From positions 242,138 to 306,137 of the forward strand of contig VXAA01000927.1 of NCBI GenBank assembly GCA_013399115.1: DNA of 64,000 nt, given 5' to 3'. The notes beneath the pieces are model-generated. The model saw nothing but the letters and a program-made list of their open reading frames with translations, made no database searches and was not told the DNA's origin. Shown here piece after piece: positions 36,420-49,900 of this stretch. A program made the translations under genes and the position numbers. The stretch comes from Anseranas semipalmata. Lineage: Eukaryota > Chordata > Aves > Anseriformes > Anseranatidae. Numbering within the stretch: position 1 is the first letter of the stretch; the number at the start of each line of letters is the position of its first letter.

Positions 36420-36800
36420 TTCTGGCTGTGCCCTCAGTCACATTCGCCGCTTCTCCTCCAGTTTGCAGCATTGCACTTTGCCGCCTTCACCCTGCCAGCT
36501 TTCCCCAAGCTGCTCAGAACCATCTCATATCAAATCCATTAATGGCACCACAGCGTGGGGCTCCTTCGCCCCACTGTGGTCATCCTGCGCCTGCGGGTTC
36601 TGCGTCCCTCCCGGTGCCAGCTCACCCACGCCCTGTCCCAGGGCTCCAATGGGGGCGGAGGGGAGCGAGCGCGGGGCGGCCGGGCAGTTCTTGGCACCTT
36701 GGGCATGGGCAGTGCAAAGCAGCTGGCAGGGAGCGGGGGCAGACAGAGGAATACAGGTGGGACTTCGCATGCTCTGCCCCGAATGTAGTCATTCCCGCTC
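36420..36800. other. GC-rich, CpG-containing patch in intron 1
   Basis: This block of about 380 bases holds many CG dinucleotides (GGGGGCGGAGGGGAGCGAGC and nearby). Open frames of 77-184 codons lie on both strands, mutually overlapping and without recognised domains. It is a candidate internal promoter or enhancer of TMCC3, or simply a GC-rich isoland; sequence alone does not decide. Confidence 0.35.
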
Positions 36801-39368
36801 CCACCCCCCTCTGTAGGGGGGCTGTCTGAGTGCTGTAGGTGCTGTAGGTGAAACACAGAATTCCACTGGCAGTAAATTTTGAAAGTACTGGCCAGGAGCC
36901 TTTTGAATCCACCCTTTGATATTTGTGCTGCGTGTGGACACTGAATTACCAGCCTCTTACCTAAGTCTAGAAGATACATGAATTCAAATCTGAAAATGAT
37001 AGTAAACAGGAAAGGACAGGAGAAATGCTTCTTGCTGTTGGGAGTGGGGCACACATAACCAAAGCAAAGGAAGAAAAGGTAATAAAATACCATTTGTTAG
37101 TGTGAGGGTGACTAAATACAATAGAAAAGTTAAATAAGAAATGCGTATTGCTCCGGAGATGGAGCTTTTTGTTAAGGCATTTTGTTACAAGAAAGCTTTG
37201 CTAAATGTCAGCTTTTGGAACCCTTTCTTCTCTTGCCTGCATCAATTCTACTGTTTACCAATAACGTTCTGACGCATTGTGTTACGAAGAGGATGCATCC
37301 TGCATTACCCGCCTTTGGATTCTCTTTGGTCTGGTAAAATAAACTTGACAGCACTTCTTGAATGATGTATCTGGCTTTTTTGTTTGTCTGTTTGTACTTA
37401 AATCGCTCAGAAGAATCTGCGATGTGTTGAAGAAAGTGTGACAAATGTGGATTTGGCTAGAATCATGCTAAAAATGTATTCCAAAGGTCAGATGTAATTT
37501 TCTTGTTTCCCTTCTTGACACCACACATGGTTATAAAATAAAATGCTTCGGTACTTGTTATTGCTCCAGTTAGCAATGTATGTGCACAATATGTGCGTGT
37601 GTGGCTCTTACTATGTTAGGAATCTGTTTTACTAGAGGTTTTGGCAGGAATAACACAATTCTGTGTCATGGTTGTCCCTGGTATTTATTGCCAGATCTGC
37701 AAGGTATCTCTCCACCTCCTCAGAGGGTTTCTGATTTTTTTCCCCTCCTTTCCTACTATGCCCATAAAAAGGGGCTATCTTTGTTCGGTTTTTCTCTATT
37801 TCTTAAGGAAAAAATCTGGCTACGTTTTGTCACCTGTAACCATTCTTTCTTTGGAGCAAGTCCCACAGTTTCAGTTTTGATGAACAAAGGAAGAATGACA
37901 GCCTGCTCCTAAGACTCTATCTTTAACTCTTATCTTAGGAGTCTCCTTTAAAGCCAGTTGTAAATGGCAGCAGACTGATTTGGTTGCTGCCAGGCTCCTG
38001 TTGTGCTAAAATGGGTCCAGAAGGCTCACAGTGAGTTTGCCGTACTCCTGGGTTGTCTTCCTGCACAGCTTTTCATGAAGGTGTCTGCAGCAGCACCCTT
38101 TCCTCACCCACGAATTCATGCAAGGGGTGCCCCTCAGGCCCTTCTGAATTACAGCGTCGTCACAAGCAGCTGTGGCCAGCCCTGACGAGGGTCTGTGACC
38201 TGCACATGTGCCTTCTGTCCCGTGCAAGGGGACCACGTCTGGCAGACTTGTGCCAGAGGCATGGGAGGGCTGGGGGATGCAGGAGAGTGAAAGCATTTCT
38301 TAACAAGATCTGAGGAAGATTTAAGAAAAGGAGAAGAGTGAAAATAGGGAGAAGGTCTTTGACAATCAGTGAGAGTTTCTTCTCTGCTTGCCAGTAGGTA
38401 TATCTAAGAAATTCTGAGGCTGTCCTTGTTGACACCTGCACATCTTGTTCCCAGAAATTGGGTGGGTGTAGGCCTACGTAATTTGTCGTGAAGAGTACCA
38501 GGGAGCATTACTGTTTTTAAGAGCTAGATGCTTACTGCTGCTAGTAAAGGATGTGTGCTGTTATCAGGTTATTCTGTTGTCTTTCCAGTGTTAACTCCCA
38601 TGGTCTTCTCTCTCTTTAGACCACAGATAGATCCTATTAAGCAAATCTCTTTGATATCTATGAAACCAGCTTCCTTTGGATTCTACCTGAGGGGCACGAT
38701 TGTGTCTTGCAATATAAACTTAATGTAGAAAAAAGACGCATCTTTCTTTGCGCTTGTTTTTTGCCTCCAAGGAAGACTTTTTTCTTTCTTAATTTTATTT
38801 TTTAAATATACCAAGGAACTCGAAGGTCTTGGATTGCAGGTAAATATTCAGCAGGATGAATAAGAAGTGAACTGACAAAGCTTGATCTGAAAGTGATCAA
38901 GTGGCATCTCTAGTGACATCTTATTCATAAAACTTGGTATCAAGCCTTTGTTTGTGATTTGTTGGTGCAAGGGGCTATGATATCCACCTTCTTTTAGATT
39001 TAGGAAGCTGGGCTTTGAGGATTGAGTGCAGTAGTTTACAAATTGTTCTTTCACAAAATGTTTTGACCTGTGTTGCCACTTTTAGGTGGGATTTCTCATT
39101 TACTAATGAACACGTACGTTTCACTGAAGCATACATGTAAACTGCTCTTTAATTTCGAAGAAGTACTCTTGCAATGAAGTTACACCTACCCGTGGTATTT
39201 AGAAACAAATAGCCAAGCCCTTGTTTCTGTTATTCTTGTTCTGACTTGAGACAGCCAATTAGAATAATCTTTGTGTGCTTTGTGCCATTATGTGGTGTGG
39301 CAGCTAATGTCAGAGAAGGTTGAACTTCAGTGATTTGCCCGAAGATAATCTGTGTTTTGAAATGAAGT

Positions 39369-39480
39369 CTAGAGCAGTGGTGACAACATTAGCCTAAGGC
39401 TCTGCAGACATGGGTTCAGCATACTGTGGCAGCTCGCAGCCCTTTTGTAACGCCGGGAGTTGCTTCACCTCTCCAAAGAT
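39369..39480 (+). mobile_element. Possible ancient tRNA-derived SINE (MIR-like)
   Basis: The order of words fits a tRNA-headed SINE. A box-A-like GAGCAGTGGTGACAAC stretch is followed by a box-B-like GGGTTCAGCATAC near 39412, then CTGTGGCAGCTCGC. Next comes TTGTAACGCCGGGAGTTGC followed by TTCACCTCTC, which parallels the MIR core 'tgaccttgggcaagtcactt…cctctc'. Similarity is weak and recalled from memory. Low-copy MIR-like relics are known in bird genomes. A chance resemblance cannot be excluded. Confidence 0.35.
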
Positions 39481-41068
39481 GATATGATTTCTCCCCGCAC
39501 GCACAGAGTATAACTGCTGTGAAGGATGCATATTTTGGAGTCACTAGCCACCTGGATGGGTATGTATAAAAAAAAAAGGGGGAGGGGGGGAGCAACTAAA
39601 CAACAAAAGCAAATGAAACCTAACAATTTTTTTTTTTTCTTTTTTTGACACGAAGAATATGTAACACATGCACCTTCCTGCTTTCCACATCAGGCAGACT
39701 TTAAGGATACTGTCTGTCATAGGTGGCTCTTCCCCCAGAACTGCATAAGCCTTGCGTGCCTTTGAAATTGTCCGTCTGCTCATAAGCCAGTTGTGTGGGG
39801 CACTTCTGTAGCTGAGAGGCCCGGCTCCTGTGGGTGATCTGTCTGATCTCTGTTGATTTGGTAGAAGCTTGAACTAAGTCACATAAAGCTGGGCATCGTA
39901 AGACGGTGTAGGTTAAATCCCCTTGAAACAGCTGTGTGGCAGGAGATATTGCAGGCACTGCGGAAAAGATGCAAATGTCACCGTTTTTCATGTATTACAG
40001 AACGGGTGTATGTACCGAATATCCAGGCATCTGTGCCAGATCAGCTTGACTCCTGAGCGGGGCAGTTGTTAAGGTTCTTTTGTTAGGCGGACAAGCAAAA
40101 AGTTTTTCTGGCGCTCTCTCTTGCACAGTGCATTCTTAATAATTCTGAATCTTCATTTCACTTCTGCGTAATTGTACTGTTTTAGGAAAACTCCCCCTCC
40201 CCAGTCTCTATGCTTTGCCAGCTTTACCATTAGGCATAGAAACTATTGGTCTCTGGTTGCTCAGACATTTGGCAGTACAGGATGTTACCTTTCCTTTTCC
40301 CCTCCTCTCTCTGTTTTGGCTCAATTATGATTATTATAGAGTGCTCCGGTTGCGAGTACTGTACAGAAATGCCTGATTTTCCTCCACATAGGTAAGCCAG
40401 CATTAAATTGTGGATGGACTGCTTTTTTACAGAGGAGAAAAGGTGAAAGAATACCAGTGTGTGACTGGGAAAGAGGCAGAGGAATCTTAGTTTAACTTCT
40501 TGGTACTGCAAGAAAGTAAAAGATTGCTTCTGTAAGTTTGTAGGGCTCTTACTACTTCTGGCAGCAGCACGTGCCTCTGATAATGTCAGGTTTGGCATTT
40601 TGGTAGTGGTGCATTAAGTTGGAATTAGATGGGTACTGACTTCCACCTGTCTTCTTGTGGAGGACTTGAGGCTGCAGGCAAATGAGAGACTACCAGGGCA
40701 TTGCCATCACCTGTGTCCTACTCGTGAGTTAATCGGCAGCAATACTGGGTAATGTCAGTACTGCAGGGTTAGGCCTTCTGCAGAAGCTGTTTGTGAGAAT
40801 GTCATTGATGACAGTGGGCGGGTATGAACTCCTAGCACATCAGGAAGCAGTCAAAAGGAGACAAACTTTTAGTGATGGGAACTGGGAGGACACAGCCACA
40901 GCGGAAAGTATTTGTATTGCCTTGTTATAGGTGTTGCTGATGCAAAACAAATAAAAAATAAAATCAGCAAGATAGGCATCCCAAGGTTCAGAAATTCAGA
41001 ACCTGATTTAAACAGAAATTTCTGTAGGAGTTTTTAAAAAGTGACATTGGAAAGTCTGGGTGAACACT

Positions 41069-41089
41069 TGTGTGTGTGTGTGTGTGTGT
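41069..41089. repeat. (TG)n dinucleotide microsatellite
   Basis: About ten perfect TG units can adopt Z-DNA. A shorter (TG) run of six units occurs at 35281-35293. Confidence 0.9.
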
Positions 41090-43890
41090 ATGCAGGACTA
41101 GTATGGGTTTGAAATAATTTTTTTCACAGTAAAATTTTTCTGTTGATTTAAGGAGTTCACCTCAGCCTTGCCTAACCTACAGCAAAAGTTATAACGGTAG
41201 GATACGGTGCTTATTCCTCATCTGGCTGTCAGACAGAGCTCAGTCTCCTGTAACCTTTTGGGCAGGTTCTGCCTATCAAAATGAATCTTCCCGGAGTGGC
41301 ATACCTCTAATCTAGTTTCCTAAGGCTAGGATATAAAGATGTATGGCAGCTGAGCATATGCAGCAAGTCTTCCCAACTCGGCAAGAAGCGCTGTGTGGCG
41401 AGTTTGCAACGTCACTGTTGGACGTTGTTCACGTGAGGCTGCTGCACGCCCGGCCCCTGGCAAGTTTTAGGGCTGCCGTGTTCGTTCCGTCAGGTGGCTC
41501 TGGCTGAAGAGGAGCCTGTGCAGCGCAGTGGCGGGGGCACGAGGACACACAAGGCTGAAGTCTGAGGTGGAAACTGTCTGAGCTCTGCTGTTCTACTGAG
41601 GGACGTATAGGGTTTATAACCTATTGCACTGCCGGAGGTCCAAAATAGAGGCTGCCTGATAAAATACCTAACTTCACTTGCACAAACCCTGGCCTTCAGA
41701 GGAAGTATGATGCTGGGTCCTAATTCCTTTGAAACTTGTAGTTTTTATGATGATCTGCTAATTTCCTCTGTTCCAATGCTCAGAGTAAGAATGCATTAGT
41801 TCCCCATGTAAGTGCTTCTTCAGCAGCATCTGAATTCCCCAAACTGCAATGTCTTCTTTTCAGAATGTGCCCCGTAATCTTCAGTATGTAATTGCTTTTG
41901 CTATTCCTGAATAGACCTTTTCATTTTGAAGAGAATGGGGTAAAGGATGGAGATGGGGAGGGAAGAGGAGCTTTCTGCACTTCATCTACAGCACTGTGGC
42001 TCATATTGGTGTTTGTGAGTTAAGGAAATTTGGGTCTGATGCTCGTTGCTCTTCAGGTGTGACTGTGTAGATGATCACTGGCTTGTGACCATGACTGACA
42101 GTATGTCGGGAGTTGCAGCACCGGTCCCTGTTCCTGCAGACATGTACCTTATCTTGTCATTTTCCCTCACCTTTTCTTTCTCTAGCAATGAGAAGACAAA
42201 GGTTGTTCATGCTTATACCATTTCTACAGGTGCTGATTGAATTAACTTGTACTGAAGTTGTTAATATGGAAACTGAATTCTTAAATGAGAACTTGGGTTA
42301 GAATATGCATTTTTAAAAGTGGAGAAAAAAAAAATACACGCATAAAACAGAACTGTCATGCTACTTTCTGTTTTTTTAAGGTATTTGTGACTGATGTTTA
42401 GAAAAATAAAGGGCTACAGTTAATTTGTGGGCTGCCCAATAAGCTAGCTTTGCAGTGTCACACAGCTAAATTCATTTTATTACTGTCCCTTGCAAATTGC
42501 AATAGACTCTTAATGTCTATTTTTAAGAAGAAGCTTTTGTCTCTGATTACATCCAGTGTAGCTTGCTAATTTTAGGGGTGTGAACTCCTCATGGTTTAGC
42601 GAGACAAAGTTTTAATAGCTATGTCTGAATGCTTGGTTAAAATTTATCACTGTATGTCTCTGTGGGGCCAAATATGTTGCTTATGATGTTGCTGTTTTGG
42701 TAACTAACAGGCTGATTGAGTGATAAAGATATGCTTTTATTAAAGTTGGGGTAGTGGAATGGGAAGAAATTTTCATTCCAAGATGATTTTGAAGAGTCAC
42801 GTGTCTTAATAAACTGAGTCATCGCACCAGTGTGTTTTAACGCTAGAGTTAGAATTAGCACGAAGGTACTGCATTTGAACTGAGCTTTTGAAATTTCCAT
42901 CTTAGTGGCGGTGAACTTGCCGTGTATTCTGCTAGCAAATGCGCAAAGCGATATCTTTGTTTTCTGTAGTAATTATTCTTTGCCACATTTGGGGAAGCTT
43001 TGATTGTAGCAGCGTAGTGCCTGGTACCACCCAGTGCTGTGATTAACATACTAGGAAGATTCAGTTCTAACTGCTCCAGGACTTCTGTAAGCAAGCTGCG
43101 TCATTCTCTGAAGCGTTTTTTCCTCCTGGGGCAGACAGGTCTATCTGTTGTCATTATCTTTGCAATAGCAATAAGATTTAGGAGACAGTCATGTTAACAA
43201 AGGTACAAAGTGTCCTCAGTTCAGCAGCTCATTTCCAAACACAGAAAGCCTCAGCATTGTCACAGCGGATGTGCTTGCTCTTCTGCAAGTTGAGTGCTCA
43301 GAAGTATTCCTTAGGCTAACGCTACGCTCAGCTTTCATCTGCCTAAGTCTTGTATTGTTTACTCAGCCCTTTAGTCATTTTGAAAAGAGACAATGACTAA
43401 AGATGATGTTCATGCATTATTTGAAATTGTAAGTATATGTTGTATATTCTGAAACATTCCTGCACACCTTTTTTTTTCATGAGCAAACAATTTTGACAAT
43501 GTGGAAAATATTGCAGTGTTGTGATATTTGAACTTCCCAGAAGATGCACTTCTATTTTTAACCTCCTTATTGGGAATTATGTCAAGTCATCCCCCTGTTC
43601 CCACCAAAGTAATGGGCTGACTCTTTACTGTATAAAGCTCCTTTCTGGCAAGGTGTGCTGTTCATGCAACATAGCACTCTCGAGACAACTTTTGTTTGTT
43701 TATTTAATTGGACTCACAACTGCATATTCTCAGTATGCTAGATATTACTCTTGCAGGTGCCAAATGAAGCTTTCAAATTGCTAGACATTAAGTAAAAATG
43801 ACCAGTTTGCACCAAATACCTATTTATAGTAGTCTGTGTTTTGTGGGAGAGAAGAAAAGAGGACAAGGACATAATTGCCATAAAATATAC

Positions 43891-43970
43891 CAGTGTGTAT
43901 TTTATATTGTACATACATACACATGTATGTATAAACATACGTATGAATGTATATTTTATATATTTCATGT
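43891..43970. repeat. AT-rich inverted repeat / (CATA)n hairpin
   Basis: ATACATAC and GTATGTAT form perfect 8-base arms around a four-base ACAT loop. Outside them TATTTTATAT-type sequence occurs on both sides, so a longer imperfect hairpin or cruciform is possible. Confidence 0.7.
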
Positions 43971-46900
43971 ATTTAACCTTTCTTTTCCTTTTAGAAAAAT
44001 GAGAACAAGCAGAACTGAAGGATAAATACTGTCTTTACCTCAGAAAATCGGGCTGGTCTTTGCCTCCAGTGTTCTGTTTGTGAAAACATATTTGTAAGAT
44101 TTGACCATGGAAAATGCATGGAATATATATATATTTTTAAGGTACTAGTAGAAATTGGACCTATATTTCATACCAGTTCCTGCAGTTATCCATCTCTGAG
44201 AACTTGTGTAGAAATTCTACCTTATCAACTTCGTTATGAAAAGAAGCTGAGAGAGTAGGAGTGAGGGCTGTGGAGATTAGGAAGCTGCTGTTAACCATTC
44301 CTCTGCAATCCAAATTTACCACAAAGAAAGAGAGTTTTATTGCTGTCACCTCAGGGCACATGCACTTTCAGGATTTAATGGCCAGTGTGAATTATAATAG
44401 CAATGTGTATTAATTATTTTTAAAACGTTAGTATTTCTGTGGCTAACTGTGCCTACTCTTGCATGTGACACCATGACTTTAGCCACAAATCTCATCAGCT
44501 GAGCTGCCCATGGTGGTTGTAGTGCCAACAATACTTGTGTTTGGTAACAAAGAACCTGTGCTTTCACATCAGCATAGATTTTTCACAACACTAAACAAAA
44601 CCCAGAAATCCTCTAAACAGCTCCAAAAGATTCTCACATTACACCTCCAAATCCTGTCCAGTGATGTATGAAATTGTTGCATCTTTTTTCGGATATTTTA
44701 GGCTTTTTTTTCCACTCTGAGGAGTGCAGATTTCCTATCACCTCCTATACTAACCTTTCTCTTCTCTTCCCTCTGCATCCATCTCATCTTAGACTAATGC
44801 ATTTAATGCTCTTTGGTCTCGTTAGGTTTCATCTCTCATGGATACATTTAAATTGTTTATTAAGAGACTCAGATACTTGTTCCCACAGCATTTTATTTCT
44901 TAATCCCTTGGAACTAGAAACAGTATATTCTACCATGTAAATAAAAAGAGAATAGGTAAATCCCCCAGGGAGGATTAACTGGGAATGAGATTAGCCTGTT
45001 TAGGTATGTGCATAGCATTCAAATGGTTAACTTTGTCCTGGGTGTTCAGCAAGACACTCCTGTTCAATGTAAGGATTGAGGCAGCAAGTGTGTGGAAATG
45101 AGAGGCACTTGTAATGCAGGTGAAAGTAAAACACAGAGAACTTCAGCGTTGGTCTTTGTGCTGCAGAGAGAACTGTAAGCAGTCAGCAGGGCTAAGCTCC
45201 TCCAGGAGAACTGCAAGCGTGGGACCTCTTTGTGGAAGAGAGAGGAATATTGCCAGTAAATAAAACCCTTAGTATAACCTGAGTGACATGGAGGGTTTGA
45301 AAACAGATGGATCCCTGAGCAGGTTTTCAAGGAGAGAGTAATTAAAGGCTTAGTTGAAGGCTTGGAGGTGAATAGAAGATGAAATAAATTTAACTTTTAG
45401 TTTAACCAATGGTGGATCCTGCTAGTTAACGTGGTCTGTTATCTTAGCAGAGGTGAATACCGTGTCTGCTGAGTTCCCTTTGCTTAGAGTATGAGTGCAG
45501 CCCTGAGCCAAACAATTGTGGTGCCCCATGACAAACAGTATGTGAAGCTGGAGATTTCACAAGGGAGAGGGGAATAAAAGAGAGATGGGGTTAGAGATGG
45601 TTAATAGTCTTGCAAAGCATCTGGTATAATTCCCCTTTAAGCAAAGAGAGGAAGTTTGTACCATTAAATGAGCTGTCATTTAATGTATGTCATCCTGCAC
45701 TTGTGCACCAGTAACAAGGAGGAGTGCTTGAAATCAAGCTGGGTGTAGAAGAGAAAGACCTAACCGTGAGTAAAGCTAGGCCAGGAATTGAGACAAAAAT
45801 TCATCCATGGGAATAATGATGTTTGGAAATTACTTTCCTAACTCAAGCAGGGAAAAATACATAACTTCTTTTGAAAGGAAGCCTGATAAGTTTATGAATG
45901 TAACTTCTCAATGTTAGGAGCCAGGAAATTCTTTTAAGTCCTTTGTTTCCGTGCTGGAAATAATTTTTACTTATTTCCTGAGGCTTTTGCATTATTCAGA
46001 TCTGTTGAAGTGAGTGTATTCTGCCCATTACATTTGACTTGGCTTCAGCCAAATTTGACAGGAGACTAGAAGCTTCAAAGGTACTGAGCACAGATACCTT
46101 GTGAAAGTAATTTTTGTCTCCTCACCAGGTACTTATCTATTCTTTTAGGGAGTGAAAGTCGGAGACAATTTGTCCATTCTCCACATGCTGGCATGCTCTC
46201 TGCTCAGTAGGTAGATTTAAGATTATCCACAGAACATGCCCTCTTGCCCACGTGCCAGGCCAGAAAGTTTATGGTAGGGACACTAACAAAGTTGGAGCTA
46301 TTATAAATGACAACTGAGGACACAGGAGGAAGCAGAAAATACTCTGTAGACTTTTAGGGACATAAGGGAATCTGAAGGTGTTGAGGTGTGGGGAGGAGAT
46401 CTGGGAAGATATTGCAGGTGCTGTTGCTGTAGGAGATGAGCCTAGGGCCCATGTGTTACCATATTTCCTTGTTTTTGCTGAGCTAATGCTTCCGCAGGGT
46501 TGTGGGGCTTATACAGAGACTGTCCCTGCTGCTGCTTCTCCACCAATGTGAACGTGTCCAGGGGAATGCAGCAGTTGTTCCATGCTGCTATGCACGCTGA
46601 ACAAAGGCTCGGATCTCTAAGAGGCAGTGGATGAGTTCGCCTTGTGGAACACTTTCAAAAATTCGTTGTGGTAGAGAACTGTCAGGTCCCCCATCGCGCA
46701 CGCTTATATTTGCCAGTTAAAATGAAATTACTGGGTTAGGCTGCTTAGTTAGCCGTGCAATCTGTTCAGTGATAGGTAAGCCTTAATTTTGCTTAAGCAT
46801 TAAACTAGAATGCATTCACTGTAGCGCTCTGTTAGCTGCTGGTCTTGGTTCCTTCCAGGTGCGTTGGGAAAGGTGCACCCGGAGCTGGCAGTTTGCTGCT

Positions 46901-49900
46901 GGAGCTTGCAAGAGAACTGTGTTGCTCTTGTCTTTAAAGCGGTTGCTGATGTTTGCTTTTGAACTGCAGAACTGTAGACAACTTGCTCAACGTACAGGCT
47001 GTGCTTAGGCATGAGATTTCCCATTTAGCTGCTTTGGTAGCCTTAGAGCTAGATGCCTGTCTGCTGGTTGTGAGCACAGCCTGATGTTGCTACCTGACCG
47101 TCAGTTTGCTTGTAACCAGCCCTGCAGAAGACTTCTTTCAGTCTCTCTGTGGAAACAAAGTTTTAATCATTTGTGGTCTTATTTGCATTGTGCTGCTAAC
47201 AATAACGGCTCCCTTCACAAGGAGCGGGGAGTTAATGTGGGATCGAGTGATCCACCTGATGGGAAGTGCCCAAAGCACTGGGGCTTGTTGACCACTGGTC
47301 AGGTGTAACGTGTGACCTCTGTTGGTGTCCGTGTCTGTACCACGGAGCTCTCTCACAAAAGGCGGTTGTACAGTCTGACTTGGATGAGGCTGTTATATCA
47401 GCTGAGTAATGAAGAATTGGCGAAGAGTGTTAATAGTGAAAGCTCTGTTAACCATCTGCTCGGAATGCTTGGGCAAACGTGCTCTAATGTCTTTGGTATG
47501 TCGCGTTGGAGTGTAGAAAGAGAAAGCGGGCTTGCCCCAGAGAGCTCTGCAGCGGGAAGGCGAGTTTGACTGGAACACAGCTTCATAGCCAGCTCCTGTG
47601 CTCTCGGCAGCAGACTGGTGGCCAGCGAAAAGCACTGCCATGGAGGAAGGTAGGCTGCTTCCACGGGAGGTGGTGTGCCTTTGGGAAGGCAAAACGTGCC
47701 AGGTCAAGGAGCAGATACTGACAACACACCGCTTTGCTCTGGTGTGGTGCTTGGTGTTTCTTGCTCAACGAGCTTCCTGCCGCAAAAGAAGTGCACAGTT
47801 ATTCTCATATCCACTGCATTTTAATGTGTCTGTTTCCTATCACACCACTGCTTCCTCACTGAGAACAGGTGCCGTGCCATAGGAAATGGGTTCTGTGTTT
47901 GTGTTGACACGCACAGAACGTGTCATTGAAATGTTAGAAAGCGGCAAGTTCGATTTTACTTTCTTTTGGACCTTTCCTGCGGTTACATTTGTTATTGGAA
48001 ACTAAAATTTTAGTTTTAGTTTTAATCAGTTGTTGGTCTTGTTTGTTATCATACACGTTTCATGAGTTAATTTAAGGTTCACAGAAAACTAGTGTTACCT
48101 AAATTTGGGCATGTGCTTTATATGGCAGGGCATACACAGAAAATTCTTGTCAACCTACATTCTGAGTTGTCTCTCCAGGAACATGGCGTGTTCATTGCTG
48201 TTTAATGTGTTGGTTGTTTTTTCATTCAGCAGGTGAACTTAATTATTTTTGACTGTTTCACTGTCTTCAGCTGCATGATATAGTGATGTTCCTGATAATT
48301 TTGGGGGAATCTGGTTTCATCCATGCTCAAACACAAAAAGCAATTGGTTAGTCAAATATTGGAAATTCCTTTCTGCAATGTGTAGCTGCCATAAAATGGG
48401 GAATAAGTCTTTATTGAAGGACCTCTGGTTGCTGCTTCTGACACTGGATCTAGGTGCCTTGAGAGAGCTCTAGGGTTTTGACTATGCTTCATTCCTGTCC
48501 ATGACGTGAATATTTTGCTTTCAAGAGCACTGAAGCAAGACAATCATGGCCTTCATTTAAAAAAAAAAAAAAAGTTGCTTTTTTTGGAATGGATTGTTGC
48601 ACAGTATCTTACCAAGTGTTAAGTGTCTAATGGCTCATCTACACATAGTGCACTTTCATTAAAAAATAAATTCTTGCTTTTCTTAAGTGTTGGGTTTTGC
48701 TGTATACAAGGTTGGATATTGCAGGTGACTTTTTAGTTCAGGTTCCTTTTTTCCTTACCAAATTTTAGGCATCTGTGTTAATATTCATAATGTGAGAACT
48801 AATGCTTCAGTTGATACAGAAATCTTGTTTTCCAAATCTTCCTATTACCTCTTCTAATACCTGACATGTAGAGCAGAATTGTCCAAGATAGTGTTCCAAA
48901 GGATGTAGGCTGTTTTGTGCAGCTATTTGCTGTTCCCTGACTAGCTGATGAAAATTATTCATGAATATATTTGATGGATAAAATTAACAGTGTTTTAAAA
49001 TACCGTGGACTGTGCAGTCATAACAGTTAAATTTTTTTCAACCAACAACTTGCGGTTCTTAAGTCAGGAGATACATGCAGAGGAATCTCAACAGTGACAG
49101 ACCCTTGCTGCTTCATTTCAAACCGGAGTGCAATCACTGCTCTTCAGTGGTGAATTATTTAGGTGTGTAAGTCAATTCGAGCCTACCATGATTTGAGAGG
49201 TAATTGGATGGCATTACTTGTGTTATGCACTTACTGGAGAGGTAAAAACAGCGTATGGAAATCAAGTTCTGCCTGCAGTCCATTTAGGCACTCTGGCTTG
49301 CATACAATACCTGTTTTCAAGTTAGTCCTGTCAATACCAGGTAGTGATGGATGTGGTTTTTGGCACGCTCTGTTCCAGTAATGGTGGGAAGCATTACAGC
49401 ACAATGCTCTCTTATTGGAGAAATGTGTGGCTCAAACCCTGCTGATTAGCAAAGTACTGAAAAATTGGTCCAAAATACAGTTTTGAGTAAGCTGCTACTG
49501 AACTAAGGCAAGGAGTCTGTTGGGCACCTGGTGTGTTCCCTGCCATCTTGTTTGATGAGCTGCTTGGGAGCCTGCGTTCCTGAGGTGTGCGGCCCCACCG
49601 GGTCCTGTGTGCCTCCCGACGCAGGTTGGCCCCGCGCTGTAGAGGCTCAGGGCAGCGAGTTCCTCGCTGAAGAATAACGAGAGTACTCCTGAGAACATAA
49701 CACGTGAGAGTGCCCTCTTGCAGCAGCAGCGTATTTCTTCCAGACACATCTGTGATGTGAGCACAGCGTTCCCCTCAGTGGGGCACGTCCTCACGGCCGA
49801 GCTGCTGCCCCACTCACTTGTGTAATCTCTCCACAGACCTCAGGGTGCAGTGGCCAGGGTTCCTTGGGAGAGGGAGAGGAATGCTGACATCTAAGCTACC

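Noticed and set aside
36539..37093. A 184-codon minus-strand frame
   Set aside because: Half lies in a GC-rich patch with plus-strand frames over the same bases; the product is low-complexity in part and resembles no family.
47630..47660. Start codon in ideal context (GCCATGGAGGAAG) directly followed by a GTAGGC donor, as in an alternative first exon
   Set aside because: The donor would leave the intron in phase 1, whereas TMCC3 exon 2 must be entered in phase 0, and the DNA around it is not a CpG island.
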